A stretch of DNA of 27,874 nucleotides from a virus. The notes under the pieces are model-generated. The model worked only from the letters and a program-made list of their open reading frames with translations, made no database searches and had not been told where the DNA came from. This document shows positions 5,914 through 14,049 of the stretch, piece after piece. Positions within the stretch are counted from its first letter, which is position 1; every line of letters begins with the position of its first letter. The stretch is taken from IMG/VR virus record IMGVR_UViG_3300009147_000022, positions 1-27,874 of that record; one strand, given 5' to 3'. The position numbers and the translations under genes were made by a program.

Positions 5914-8100
5914 TCAGTCCAATCCGAGGGCCGCGCCGCCGCGGGCAGTCTTGAGCCTGAGCATCGACTGGTGGATCGCCTTGCCGTCGAGGATCAGCTG
6001 CACGATGATCGGCCGGCCGTCGTCGGCCGGCGACGAGGCCATGACGGGTGCGGCGGCCGGCTGGCCGAGCTTCGAGATCGGCGTCAGGTGCCCCGAGCGG
6101 GCGCCCATCGTGAGGATCTCCGGCTCACCCCACTCGCCGAGAAGGTAGGAGCGGTGCGCGTGCGCCGGCCCGCCGAGCGCCCGCCGGCCCATCGGGTTGA
6201 TCGCGAAGCCGCCGCGCTCCACCTGCCAGTGCAGGTGCGGGCCCGTCGACTGCCCGGTGGAGCCCACCGCGCCGATCTGCTGCCGCGCCCCCACAGTGGA
6301 GCCGGCCCGGGCCAGCACCCGCGACAGGTGCATGAAGCGGTGCACCATGTTGCCGGCAGCGATGGAGACCATGTTGCCCGCCGACCCCGCCCACCCGGCC
6401 TGGATCACCCGGCCGGACAGGGTCGCGTACACCGGGGTTCCGGTCGGCGCGGCGATGTCCGTGCCGCGGTGGATGCCGCGGCCGCGGCGCGCCCCGAACG
6501 GGCTCGTGATGTGCCGGAACCCGGCCGGCAGCGGCCAGCCGCCCGGGCCGGCGCTGGCCGGCGGCGCGCCGATCGTCACGTCGCCGCCGTGGCCCCGCAT
6601 CCTCCAGGCCTCCGCGGCGTCCGCCGACCCGAACCGCAGGTTGACCTTCAGCCCGACGTTCACGTTCCGGTCGCTGATCCCGGACAGTGCCCGGTTCGTG
6701 CGGTCGCGGAACTCGCCGAATTTCTGCGCGGCCGTCGCGAGCTTCGGACCCAGCCCCGGCACCCAGGCGAACGCCTTGGCCGCGCCGGTGACGATGCTGC
6801 CCACATAGGACATGAAGTAGCGGACCACCGCGGCCAGCACCGTGCGGGTCGTCGCGTAGTAGATGTTCCAGATCCGCACCAGGTTGGACACCTGCTGGAT
6901 CGAGGTGGAGATCACGAAGCCGAGGGTGCGGAACACGCCGTGCAGGATCGGCCCCAGCAGCGGCCACACCTTCGTGATCATGAAGTCGGCGAACTTCTTG
7001 TAGGCGGCCCACAGCTGCTCGATCGTCGGCCGGTTCCGCTCGACCGCGGCCCGCACGTCGCGGAACGCGCTCATCAGACCACCCAGGGCGTCCTTCGTGA
7101 CCCGGCGCAGCACCGGCAGACCCTTGGACTCGAACAGGTGCCACAGCTCCTTCACCCGCGGCACCAGCTGCTGATTGACGAAGCCGGCGAAGGACCGGAA
7201 CGCCGGCACACCCTCGGTCTTCACCCACGCGCTCAACCGGCCCGCCGCCGGCGTCAGCCGATCGGCCAGCCACGTCGTGCCACGCTCGAACGACGGGATC
7301 AACGACGTCGCCAGCGACTCCTTCAGCTCACCGAAGCGGGCCTTCAGGCGCTGCTTGGCCAGCCCCAGCTTGTTCGCGCCGCCCTCGAAGGACTGCATCG
7401 CCGTCTTCGACTGGCGCATGATCTCGGCGAGCGCCACCTGCGCCTCGGCCTGCGACCGGGCCGCGCCGGTCAGATGCCCCAGGCCCTTCGCGGCCATCAG
7501 CGCCTGCACACGGTCCTGATCGAGCACGACGCCGTACTGCTTCAGGGACTCGAAGTCGCCGGTCAGCGCGTCGGCGAACGCGTCGGCCACATTGGAGGCG
7601 TCCGCGGTTCCGTTGCTCCACTGCACGAACGCACCGACCATGTCGGACAGCTGAGTCGAGAGGCCCGCCGCGGACCGCTGGGTGAAACCCATCGGGGTCA
7701 GGATGTCGCCGAACGAGGACGCCATCGCCTTGGCCTGGGTGCGGGTCAGGCCCAGCTTCTCCGCGGTGCGGCCCGCCCACGCCGACACGATCCGTTCCGA
7801 CTGCCCGAACACCAGCCTCGACTTGTTGCCCATCGCCTCGACCGACACCGCCGTGTTGAACAGGCTCTTCCCGACGATCGCGCCCGAAGCGACCGCGGCG
7901 GCACCCACCGCGGCCATCCCGCTGCCGGCGACCCGGCCGAACGCGGCGATCGCCGCGCCGCCGCGGCGCATCGCCACCCCGGCGCCGGCGGAGAACCGGC
8001 TCATCCGGTTGTGCAGATGATCAGCGCGGTCACTGACGTGATCGAACGTCCGGGAAGCGCCCTGGTCCCTCACCAGCAGGTTCCACGCCATCGTCGTCAC
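5914..8100 (-). CDS. Tape measure protein with embedded M23 peptidase
   Basis: This 728-aa protein starts at GTG 8100. Residues 1-500 are helical and Ala-rich with hydrophobic stretches (IAAFGRVAGSGMAAVGAAAV; VVRYFMSYVGSIVTGAAKAF), typical of tape measure proteins that set tail length and line the tube. Residues about 520-640 form a complete LytM/M23 peptidase domain: SPFGARRGRGIHRGTD with H544 and D548, FMHL with H591, and GPHLHW with H622 and H624. The final 80 residues contain EWGEPEILTMG, usual at the ends of such proteins. The peptidase likely trims cross-links during DNA entry. Position right after the tail chaperone and before the distal tail gene supports the call. Confidence 0.95.
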   Translation of the reverse strand: MTTMAWNLLVRDQGASRTFDHVSDRADHLHNRMSRFSAGAGVAMRRGGAAIAAFGRVAGSGMAAVGAAAVASGAIVGKSLFNTAVSVEAMGNKSRLVFGQSERIVSAWAGRTAEKLGLTRTQAKAMASSFGDILTPMGFTQRSAAGLSTQLSDMVGAFVQWSNGTADASNVADAFADALTGDFESLKQYGVVLDQDRVQALMAAKGLGHLTGAARSQAEAQVALAEIMRQSKTAMQSFEGGANKLGLAKQRLKARFGELKESLATSLIPSFERGTTWLADRLTPAAGRLSAWVKTEGVPAFRSFAGFVNQQLVPRVKELWHLFESKGLPVLRRVTKDALGGLMSAFRDVRAAVERNRPTIEQLWAAYKKFADFMITKVWPLLGPILHGVFRTLGFVISTSIQQVSNLVRIWNIYYATTRTVLAAVVRYFMSYVGSIVTGAAKAFAWVPGLGPKLATAAQKFGEFRDRTNRALSGISDRNVNVGLKVNLRFGSADAAEAWRMRGHGGDVTIGAPPASAGPGGWPLPAGFRHITSPFGARRGRGIHRGTDIAAPTGTPVYATLSGRVIQAGWAGSAGNMVSIAAGNMVHRFMHLSRVLARAGSTVGARQQIGAVGSTGQSTGPHLHWQVERGGFAINPMGRRALGGPAHAHRSYLLGEWGEPEILTMGARSGHLTPISKLGQPAAAPVMASSPADDGRPIIVQLILDGKAIHQSMLRLKTARGGAALGLD

Positions 8101-8126
8101 GGCCGCTCACCCCCCGGGATCGGTGA

Positions 8127-8737
8127 TCAGCCGCGGCAGCGGCAGCCGTCCTTGAGCTTGCGCTCGAGTCGCTCGGTGTAGCGGTCCATCTCCTGCACCG
8201 TCAAGCGGTCGAGGTCCCACGGGTGGAGCGAGAAGAACTCCGCGTAGTACGTCAGGTAGTAGGCGCGGCGGGTTCGCCGCCGGACAGTGGGATGGTCGGG
8301 GTGGTCTCCGGTGCTTTTGGGTCCCCGGGCTCCGAGTCGACTCCCGCGCCGAGCTCGGCGTCGAACTGGTCCTCCGTCCAGCCGAGCACCTCGCACAGCT
8401 GTGCGCGCTCGTCGTCGGTGATGTCGGCGAAACGCTGCGGACTGGTGCGCACGGTGCGGACCAGGTCGTCGATCTCCTCGTCGTCGAAGCCGCCCTCGAT
8501 CTGGTCGACCCGCAGTTTCATCTGGCCGTAGCGCAGCGTCGGCTGTTCGCGTTTGAGCAGGATCCACACGAACGCCTTGCGGGGCTCGAACCATCCGTTC
8601 ACCAGCCGCTTGATCGCCTCGTCCCACGGCATGTCGAGGACCCGCTCGATCGCGGCGGCCTCAACGTCGAGGAACTTCCCGAAGTCGAGACTCCACCGGT
8701 GCGGCTCGCCGCCGTCCGGGCGGTAGCTCAGATACAC
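8127..8737 (-). CDS. Tail assembly chaperone, frameshifted long form (gpG-T type)
   Basis: This is the long product made by a -1 shift at CCCAAAA (8321 to 8315). It comprises 141 codons from GTG 8737, then the -1 frame from 8315 to the stop at 8127, about 203 aa. The -1 extension is clearly coding: RRAYYLTYYAEFFSLHPWDL, then DRLTVQEMDRYTERLERKLK, ending in a CRCRG tail. It has no start with a ribosome site of its own. In lambda and many siphoviruses the long form bridges tape measure and tail tube proteins. Location between the tail tube genes and tape measure is exactly as expected. Confidence 0.88.
8252..8737 (-). CDS. Tail assembly chaperone, short form (gpG type)
   Basis: This 161-aa protein starts at GTG 8737 with AGGGAG five bases upstream. 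The body is mixed alpha/beta: VYLSYRPDGGEPHRWSLDFG, FLDVEAAAIERVLDMPWDEA, then VNGWFEPRKAFVWILLKREQ. An acidic middle follows (GGFDDEEIDDLV) with a TEDQFDAEL helix. After the slip site only 20 codons remain in this frame, Pro/Thr-rich, ending at TGA 8252-8254. Such short chaperones coat the tape measure during tail assembly and are absent from virions; this is family knowledge. The tape measure gene follows directly. Confidence 0.88.
   Translation of the reverse strand: MYLSYRPDGGEPHRWSLDFGKFLDVEAAAIERVLDMPWDEAIKRLVNGWFEPRKAFVWILLKREQPTLRYGQMKLRVDQIEGGFDDEEIDDLVRTVRTSPQRFADITDDERAQLCEVLGWTEDQFDAELGAGVDSEPGDPKAPETTPTIPLSGGEPAAPTT
8315..8321 (-). promoter_or_regulatory. Programmed -1 ribosomal frameshift slippery site CCCAAAA
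   Basis: On the minus strand the sequence reads GA-C CCA AAA-GC in the frame of the short chaperone, a canonical X XXY YYZ heptamer (X=C, Y=A, Z=A). Slipping back one base re-pairs CCC AAA and enters the open -1 frame that runs to 8127. Both frames stay open across the site, and the zero frame stops 20 codons later. The GC-rich following bases could form a stimulatory structure, which I did not fold. Confidence 0.9.
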
Positions 8738-8747
8738 GCGGGCTCCC

Positions 8748-9314
8748 TCACTGCATCTTCGCGAACACCCGGTCGACGGCCCGGACGATGCCGCGGCGCA
8801 CATCGTCCACGTGTTCGCGGATCGTGGCGTCCCACCACGGCTCGCCGTACTGCGTGACCCACGTGTCGGTGCCGAACACCGGATGCCGCCACCCGCGCGG
8901 ATCATCCAGATGCCGGGGCAGGCTCCTCTGGCTGTCCGGCAGCTTCCTGTGGTCGATCACGATCGACACACCGGTGTTGCGACCCGACGTGCGGATCTTC
9001 AGCGTGATCGCGCGCCTGATCGTCGAGCGCAGCCCAGCGCCGGCCACCGCCCGGGCCACGTTGCGGCGACGCTGCCGGGCCACCGTGTGCGCGGCCCGCC
9101 GGCGCGCGCCCGAACGGCGCCGCGATCCGCCCACGCCGCGCGAGTCGATCCCCATCACCGCGGCCCGCAGCGCCTCGATGATCGGCTTGGACTCCGTGCG
9201 GATCGCCCGGAGCGTCTCGCGGCGCAGATCGCCGTGGCCGGCGTCGCGCATCGCTCTGATCACCTGCTCCAGCCGGTCCGCGCCGGCCGACGGGAGCAGA
9301 TCGACGTCCAGCAT
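8748..9314 (-). CDS. HK97-gp10-like tail/neck component (tentative)
   Basis: This 188-aa protein has an ATG at 9314 overlapping the tail tube stop (TGATG). An N-terminal helix-rich part (LLPSAGADRLEQVIRAMRDA, ESKPIIEALRAAVMG) is followed by a very basic stretch (GSRRRSGARRRAAHTVARQR). Then comes a beta region (LKIRTSGRNTGVSIVID) and the motif RHPVFGTDTWVTQYG. The tail is helical (IREHVDDVRRGIVRAVDRVF). The RHPVFG...W motif with long flanking helices recurs in HK97-gp10-type phage proteins. Exact role (neck, tail completion or chaperone-linked) is uncertain because it lies after, not before, the tail tube gene. Confidence 0.7.
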   Translation of the reverse strand: MLDVDLLPSAGADRLEQVIRAMRDAGHGDLRRETLRAIRTESKPIIEALRAAVMGIDSRGVGGSRRRSGARRRAAHTVARQRRRNVARAVAGAGLRSTIRRAITLKIRTSGRNTGVSIVIDHRKLPDSQRSLPRHLDDPRGWRHPVFGTDTWVTQYGEPWWDATIREHVDDVRRGIVRAVDRVFAKMQ

Positions 9315-10309
9315 CAGAGCGTCGTGTCCCTGGACATGTACTCGATCGACGGATTGTTCGTGCCGTCGGTCAGCACGACGAAGTTGAACGAGGGCCGGAT
9401 CACCTCGGGCCCGCCCACCGTCGGCGACTTCGGTTCGAGCCGGGTCACCGGCAGCTTGAACGTCAGCCGCTCCGTGTGCGGGGTCTCGATCAGTGGTCCG
9501 ATGAACTCCCAGATCAGCGCCGGATGCACCTGGGAGCGGGCCCGGTCGGCGAACACCGTCTTGTCCTTGTAGTCGGTCTCGATCGTGCCGCTGATCTTCA
9601 CCCGCTCGTTCGCGACCGGCTCGTCCTTCAGGCCCGCGGCGTTCGCGTAGTACAGGTCGTCGGCGACGCCGCGCTCGATCTTCAGCTGCACCTTCCGCAC
9701 GCCGCTGACCGCGGCCTCCGTGCCGGGCGTAGCGCCCAGCTTGAAGCCCATCTGCGCGAAGTGGAACGGCGCGAGGTTCGTCGGGAAGGTCGCCGCGACC
9801 AGCGACTGCGCCTCGGACACATCGCGGGAGTCGAAGGTGAACTTCGCCTTGAGCAGCTCGCCGATGCCGCACTCGAACTCCGCCGAGGTGACCTTGCAGC
9901 CCAGATACGTGTACGGGCGGGCGGTGCCCGTCAGATCCGGCACGCCCTTCTGAAGGGTGAGGAACTTCCCGGCATTGTCGACCAGCGCGTGGGTCTGCAG
10001 ATACGCCGCCGTGGCGCCCTGCTGCACCGGCGTCACCGTCGTGCCCATCAGGCCCTGCAGCAGGTGCCCCATCCAGCGGTTCTTCACCTCGAACTCGATG
10101 TCGCCGCCGGCGCCCTTCGTGGTGATCGCGTACATGTCGCTGTGCTCGAGGAGCTGCCCCGCGGCCAGGCCCTTCGCCTGCTCCACCTTCTGCGCGTCGT
10201 CGAGGGACTCCTGCAGGAACCGCAGGAACCGCGTCGGCGCCAAATAGGTGCCGTACGTGGTCTCCGACACGAACCCGATCTGCGCGCCAACACCCGACCC
10301 GACAGTCAT
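9314..10309 (-). CDS. Major tail tube protein
   Basis: This 331-aa protein starts at ATG 10309, overlapping the 57-aa gene stop. It opens with a GSGVGAQIGFVSETTYGTYL segment, a usual start of actinobacterial phage tail tube proteins, then TRFLRFLQESLDDAQKVEQA. Beta-rich segments follow (GDIEFEVKNRWMGHLLQGLM, KVTSAEFECGIGELLKAKFT, KIERGVADDLYY). Near the end there is a second tube-like repeat (SQVHPALIWEF, ERLTFKLPVTRLEP). The size fits tube subunits with an extra domain. Its position between terminator and chaperone genes supports this. It should polymerise around the tape measure. Confidence 0.9.
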   Translation of the reverse strand: MTVGSGVGAQIGFVSETTYGTYLAPTRFLRFLQESLDDAQKVEQAKGLAAGQLLEHSDMYAITTKGAGGDIEFEVKNRWMGHLLQGLMGTTVTPVQQGATAAYLQTHALVDNAGKFLTLQKGVPDLTGTARPYTYLGCKVTSAEFECGIGELLKAKFTFDSRDVSEAQSLVAATFPTNLAPFHFAQMGFKLGATPGTEAAVSGVRKVQLKIERGVADDLYYANAAGLKDEPVANERVKISGTIETDYKDKTVFADRARSQVHPALIWEFIGPLIETPHTERLTFKLPVTRLEPKSPTVGGPEVIRPSFNFVVLTDGTNNPSIEYMSRDTTL

Positions 10310-10482
10310 CAGAGATCACCCTTCCGGGCACGCCGCGGTGCCTGCTCCACCGGTTCGAATCCGGCCGCCTCGTAGGCCTCGTCGTGGTCGTCGGGGACGA
10401 TGAAGATCTCGTCCTCGACGACCGTGGCACCCAGCCACGGCAACTGCCGCGGCTCACCCAGCGTGTTGCGGAACCGGCCCAC
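10309..10482 (-). CDS. Small head-tail region protein (57 aa)
   Basis: This gene starts at GTG 10482, with GAGG and AAGG upstream, and ends at TGA 10309-10311 overlapping the tail tube ATG (TGATG). The product begins MGRFRNTLGEPRQLPWLGAT, then VVEDEIFIVPDDHDEAYEAA, then a basic end (PRRARKGDL). G/C-rich third positions and tight coupling support it as real. The strand plus IVPDDHDEAYEAAGFEP pattern resembles short phage proteins lying beside tail tube genes. Function unknown. Confidence 0.72.
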   Translation of the reverse strand: MGRFRNTLGEPRQLPWLGATVVEDEIFIVPDDHDEAYEAAGFEPVEQAPRRARKGDL

Positions 10483-10495
10483 GTCCTTCGTCCTC

Positions 10496-10987
10496 TCAGA
10501 TCAGATCGAGTCGTGCGCGGACCCGAACCATGAACCGCACCTGGGCAACCACTCCGCGTTTGGTCTGCTGATACGACAGGCCTATCGACCCGGAGACGTG
10601 CGCCCACAGCAGAGTCGCCACGCCCAGCGAGAAGTTCGAACCCGTCGCGCCCGGGCGCAGCAGCTGCTCGACGGCGGCGACGATCGCGAACGCCCGGTCC
10701 CGACGGGCCTTGACGTCGGTGTCCCCGGTCCACGACTCCGCCGCGCACATCACATCGAACGTCTCGTCCCGTTCCTGGCCTGGTGAACCGGCCCAGTCCT
10801 GCGTCCCGGTCACGGCCGGCTCATCATCGGGGCTGGCCCCGATGAACAACCGGTCCTTGTCGGAACTGGCGGTGCCCGCCCGCTTGCCATCGACCACCGT
10901 CACCCCGGCGAGCGCCGGCGCCGCCCGCAGCAGCGCCACCAGCGCATCGATCGTCGCCGGGATCGCCGAGGTCTGCGCGCTGGGCAC
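10496..10987 (-). CDS. Tail terminator / tail completion protein
   Basis: This 163-aa protein has a GTG at 10987 overlapping the previous stop (TAGTG). N-terminal helix TSAIPATIDALVALLRAAPA is followed by strands VTVVDGKRAG and KDRLFIGASPDDEP, then ERDETFDVMCAAESWTGDTD and a helix with ARRDRAFAIVAAVEQLLRPG. The C-terminus is a long strand pair (SIGLSYQQTKRGVVAQVRFM). This helix - strand - ETF.V.C layout is the fold pattern of tail terminator proteins in actinobacterial siphoviruses, which cap the tail tube. Gene order (connector, this, tube) supports it. Confidence 0.75.
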   Translation of the reverse strand: MPSAQTSAIPATIDALVALLRAAPALAGVTVVDGKRAGTASSDKDRLFIGASPDDEPAVTGTQDWAGSPGQERDETFDVMCAAESWTGDTDVKARRDRAFAIVAAVEQLLRPGATGSNFSLGVATLLWAHVSGSIGLSYQQTKRGVVAQVRFMVRVRARLDLI

Positions 10988-11808
10988 TAGCCCGACCTCC
11001 TCGGCACCTGGTCCTTCTCCAGCAGCTCGATCACCCGCCGCGGGATCGAGTAGCCCGTCGCCCGGTGCACGTACGGCTCATCGTCGTCACCCGTCACCGG
11101 GCCCGGCTCCTCACCGCCGCGCTGGGTGTCCCACAGGTGCCGCAGCATCTCCTTCGCGGCCTGCACGAACTTCGCGGGCATCCTGACCCGGCCGACGGTG
11201 TAGGTGGCGGTCCACGGGCCGTCGCTGAAATGCGCGCCCCTGAGCGCGCGGCGCAGCAGGCCCGCCTCCTTGTCGACCTTCAGGTCGGCGGTCGCGTACG
11301 ACGCCCCCCCGGTCCACACCGACGCCACCGACGCCACCGACAGCACCGGGAGGCGGGACAGCACCAGGATGTCGGTGCCGGCGCTGATCTCCTCGGTGAC
11401 CGAAGCGGTGACGCAGGCGCCGACGAACGACTCCACGATCTCCGTCACGACCTCGAGATAGAAACGCAGCTCCTCGTCGTCCGTCGTCGTCGACAGAGGA
11501 ATGTTCAGGTGGTTCTTGCCGGTGGTCAGGGACAGCATGCTGCGGAGAAGCCGCGCCTCTTCCCAGTACACACCCCTGGTTGCCGGCGCCGTCGTCACCC
11601 AGTCGAACTTGTACAGGCCCTCCTGCGACATGGCGACGTCGACGAGGTACTTCCCGGTCTGCGCCGGCGGGTTCGTGACCGCGGGGGACGTCGTGGTCTG
11701 GTCGGGCAGAGTGACGGTCAGCGTGACGGTGGCCGCGTTGGCCAGGGCGCCGGCGGCGTCGACGCAGTCGTGGGTGGCGCGGTAGACGTCGCCGACGTCG
11801 ATCGTCAT
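10987..11808 (-). CDS. Head-tail connector (gp6-like) with N-terminal beta domain
   Basis: This 273-aa protein starts at ATG 11808, overlapping the 83-aa gene stop. Residues 1-85 are a beta-sandwich-like module (ATVTLTVTLPDQTTTSP, GKYLVDVAMSQEGLYKFDWV). Residues 90-250 are the connector part: LSLTTGKNHLNIPLSTTTDD, ELRFYLEVVTEIVESFVGAC, VSVASVASVWTGG, the WTATYTVGRVRMPAKFVQAA segment, and MLRHLWDTQRGG. Head-tail connectors of the HK97 gp6 type ring the portal. The N-terminal module is additional compared with minimal connectors of 100-200 aa. Located between capsid and tail terminator genes as expected. Confidence 0.85.
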   Translation of the reverse strand: MTIDVGDVYRATHDCVDAAGALANAATVTLTVTLPDQTTTSPAVTNPPAQTGKYLVDVAMSQEGLYKFDWVTTAPATRGVYWEEARLLRSMLSLTTGKNHLNIPLSTTTDDEELRFYLEVVTEIVESFVGACVTASVTEEISAGTDILVLSRLPVLSVASVASVWTGGASYATADLKVDKEAGLLRRALRGAHFSDGPWTATYTVGRVRMPAKFVQAAKEMLRHLWDTQRGGEEPGPVTGDDDEPYVHRATGYSIPRRVIELLEKDQVPRRSG

Positions 11809-12059
11809 CAGGACCCGTCAGGGTCACCCGCGCCGTCGGCGCCGCCGGTCTCGCCCTCGGCGCCACCGCCGGGCTCCGCCGGGCTGCTACGTCGGGGGCG
11901 CCGCTTACGTGTCCCGCCGGTCGCCGGATCCTCGTTCTCCAACACCGCCTGCCGGGTGTCCACCAGGTACAGAGCCTCCTCGCGCGGCAGGTCCAGCGTC
12001 TGCCCCGGCTCGGCGCTGAACTCCGGAGTGGCGTAGCGAGTCTTCATGATCACGCGCAT
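11808..12059 (-). CDS. Small head-region protein with acidic Gly-rich tail
   Basis: This 83-aa protein starts at ATG 12059 (ATG 12047 is possible). Residues 1-42 form a compact domain, MRVIMKTRYATPEFSAEPGQ then LDLPREEALYLVDTRQAVLE. This resembles small phage proteins with a PG..vDLP..eA..L pattern placed just before connector genes. Residues 45-83 are low complexity: basic RKRRPRR followed by Gly/Glu/Asp/Ala. Function unknown. Confidence 0.8.
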   Translation of the reverse strand: MRVIMKTRYATPEFSAEPGQTLDLPREEALYLVDTRQAVLENEDPATGGTRKRRPRRSSPAEPGGGAEGETGGADGAGDPDGS

Positions 12060-12084
12060 AGCGACGTGCGTCCCTTCTCTGTAT

Positions 12085-12375
12085 TCATGCCGGCACCCAG
12101 GTGCCGTTACGGATGAAGCCGTGGTGGCCGCAGACCGAGCACAGCAGCGACGGGGACAACGTCAGCGGCTCCCACGACTCGACGGTCCACAGATCGCGGC
12201 CGGGGAACGCCTCGCGAACACCCGGCAGGTCGAACATCAGCCCGCCCTCACAGCGACCGGCGCCGTCCGGCCGATCGTGGGACTCCCGCAGGCCGTAGAC
12301 GCCGTCATGTCCGTACCACCCGGTGAGCTCGATGACGACGCCGTGACCGATGTCGATCGGCTCGACGTCGCTCAC
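12085..12375 (-). CDS. DUF6527-like protein
   Basis: The best start is GTG 12375 (96 aa); the frame is open to 12438, but upstream residues overlap the neighbour and do not look coding. Segments: VEPIDIGHGVVIELTGWYGH, CEGGLMFDLPGVREAFPG, then TVESWEPLTLSPSLLCSVCG followed by HHGFIRNGTWVPA. The W.p.TlSPSllC..CG.HGfI.nG.W pattern matches what I recall of DUF6527, small phage proteins with a possible metal site. The ribosome site is weak. Function unknown; it is in the head gene cluster between decoration-like and connector genes. Confidence 0.68.
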   Translation of the reverse strand: MSDVEPIDIGHGVVIELTGWYGHDGVYGLRESHDRPDGAGRCEGGLMFDLPGVREAFPGRDLWTVESWEPLTLSPSLLCSVCGHHGFIRNGTWVPA

Positions 12376-12389
12376 CGGGGAGGCATCGG

Positions 12390-12782
12390 TCAGACGGGCA
12401 GCTTGCGGGCCTTGCCGCGGACGACTGTGGCCGAGCACAGTAGCGTCGGAGTCGTACCGGACACGGCGGTGATCGCCACCCGCAGATACCGCTTCACGCC
12501 GCGGTAGCCGATCTCGGTGACCGAGTCGCCGGTGGTGAACGCCGCCGGCTGCCCGCCGTCGAGATCGGCCGCGGCCACAGCCGTGAACACCGAGTTGTCC
12601 GTCGACTCCTGAACCTCGAACGTGAACGACGGGGTGGTGCCGCCGATCGCGCCGAGGTCCAGGATGACGACCGAGGCCTCGAAGCCGGCCCGGTCCACGC
12701 CGGTGCCGTTCACGGCAGCGGTGCGTGAGGCCGGACGCAGCGACGACGCGACCGCGATGCTGTTCTTCAGATCCGTGCTCAT
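12390..12782 (-). CDS. Head decoration-like structural protein
   Basis: This 130-aa protein starts at ATG 12782 behind AGGAGAGG. It is beta-rich with an ESTDNSVFTAVAAADLDGGQ segment, FEASVVILDLGAIGGTTPSF, and RGVKRYLRVAITAVSGTTPT. This VQES.D...F.aVa...L.G ... G..RYLRv pattern occurs in small structural proteins that directly follow capsid genes and are taken as capsid decoration or stabilising proteins. The assignment rests on gene order and fold pattern, not on a defined motif. Confidence 0.7.
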   Translation of the reverse strand: MSTDLKNSIAVASSLRPASRTAAVNGTGVDRAGFEASVVILDLGAIGGTTPSFTFEVQESTDNSVFTAVAAADLDGGQPAAFTTGDSVTEIGYRGVKRYLRVAITAVSGTTPTLLCSATVVRGKARKLPV

Positions 12783-12822
12783 TGCTGGGCTGTCCTCTCC
12801 TGTGGCGTGAGCCGAGTCGTGA

Positions 12823-14049
12823 TCAGGCCGGGACCTTCAGCCGGACGAAAGCCTCCTCCAGCACCGGCATGGCGTCGGTCTCCTGCCGCGCGATGAAGCC
12901 GACCTGGTTCGTTTCCGCATACAGCTCCACCAGCCGCTGGATCTCCATGTCCAGGGCGTCGGCGATCCAGTAGAAGGACCAGTCGGCGAGCATCCCGACG
13001 TACTGGTTGGCGCTGACCGTGTTCGGGGCGAACTCCGACACCAGGAACGGCAGGTCGAGGATGGTGTCCGGTCGATCCGAGGCCATGCCCGGCTGCCACA
13101 GGTACTGGTTCTGCGAGTCCTTGAACTTGCGGATCGTCCGAACCAGATCGCGGTGGAACAGCCACCGCGACCGCGGCCAGTACGCCGCCTTCAGGGTGTA
13201 CTTCGCGTCGATCAGCTGGTCCGCGCTCGCCGCGGTCAGCGGAATCGCGCCGGTCGCGCCGAACGTGACGTCGCGGCCCGTGGAGATGCCCTGCGTGCTG
13301 GCGGTGAAGACACCGAGGGGCTTCTCGTTGCCGTCGCCGGTCATGAACGCCTTCTCCTGCGTGACGGCGAACTTGTACTTCAGCCGGTCCCGGACGATGT
13401 CCTCCGGGTCCATCGTCGCCCGCCGCAGCAGCGTGCGGGACACCTTCACCCGCTTCGCCAGCGGATGCGGCCGCAGTTCCCGCTTCCCGAACCGCATCGC
13501 GTCGTCCTGGGCGCCGGTGGCGACCTCGCTGGTCCAGTCGGCGTCGTTCAGGTCCGTGTCCAGCGCCGGCACGCCGAGCGACTCGCCCGTCGTCAGGGTC
13601 ATCGTCGTTGCGAGCGGCCGCAGCGGCACCGCGTCGTCGAGGGCCTTGATCAGTTCCTGCACGAACTGCTGCGGAGCGACTAGGAACCCGCCCTCGGGAT
13701 CCGAACCCATGTTCAGCGCCCGCGTCTCCGCCTCGGTCAACGCGGCGCGACCGTCGCGGATGTAGCGGCGGAACGCCTCCCGCGCCTTCTGCTCGTCCGT
13801 TCGGCCCGGGCCGTTCGGCTCATCGTCGCCGCGGCCAGAGTCGTTGTCGGCGACCTGCCGTTCGTGTTCGCGGGCCCGCTCCTCCCGCTTGATGTCCTTC
13901 TCGAGCGTGTCCGCCCGATCCATGAGCCGGTCGAACTCGGCTCCTTCCTCGCTGGTGATGTCACGGCCGGCCGCCTGGGCGGCGTCGAGGATGCCGCGGG
14001 CCTGCTTGGCGAGCTTCGCGCGCTCCTGCTTCGTGGCGTTGATGTCCAC
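12823..14049 (-). CDS. Major capsid protein, HK97 fold, with N-terminal scaffold
   Basis: The start is GTG 14049 with AAGGA seven bases upstream, giving 408 aa. The upstream extension in this frame is not coding. Residues 1-105 form a coiled-coil delta/scaffold domain (KLAKQARGILDAAQAAGRDI, ADTLEKDIKREERAREHERQ). The mature shell likely begins around 105-120 (ALNMGSDPEGGFLVAPQQF). HK97 landmarks follow: LRPLATTMTLTTGESLGVPA, EKAFMTGDGNEKPLGVFTA, SRWLFHRDLVRTIRKFKD, and IQRLVELYAETNQVGFIARQ. The preceding protease should cleave the scaffold. 415 copies per T=7 shell is typical of the family. Confidence 0.96.
   Translation of the reverse strand: MDINATKQERAKLAKQARGILDAAQAAGRDITSEEGAEFDRLMDRADTLEKDIKREERAREHERQVADNDSGRGDDEPNGPGRTDEQKAREAFRRYIRDGRAALTEAETRALNMGSDPEGGFLVAPQQFVQELIKALDDAVPLRPLATTMTLTTGESLGVPALDTDLNDADWTSEVATGAQDDAMRFGKRELRPHPLAKRVKVSRTLLRRATMDPEDIVRDRLKYKFAVTQEKAFMTGDGNEKPLGVFTASTQGISTGRDVTFGATGAIPLTAASADQLIDAKYTLKAAYWPRSRWLFHRDLVRTIRKFKDSQNQYLWQPGMASDRPDTILDLPFLVSEFAPNTVSANQYVGMLADWSFYWIADALDMEIQRLVELYAETNQVGFIARQETDAMPVLEEAFVRLKVPA

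Noticed and set aside
4366-8181. A 1271-codon open frame on the plus strand opposite the tape measure and distal tail genes
   Set aside because: It is a shadow frame created by extreme G/C third-position bias. The product is His/Arg/Pro/Ala-rich, has no recognisable domain, and crosses two well-supported minus-strand genes.
9315-10748. N-terminal extension of the gp10-like frame to a 666-aa product
   Set aside because: The extension is antiparallel in character to the real tail tube and terminator frames, is Gly/Arg-rich, and the ATG at 9314 with TGATG coupling is a better start.
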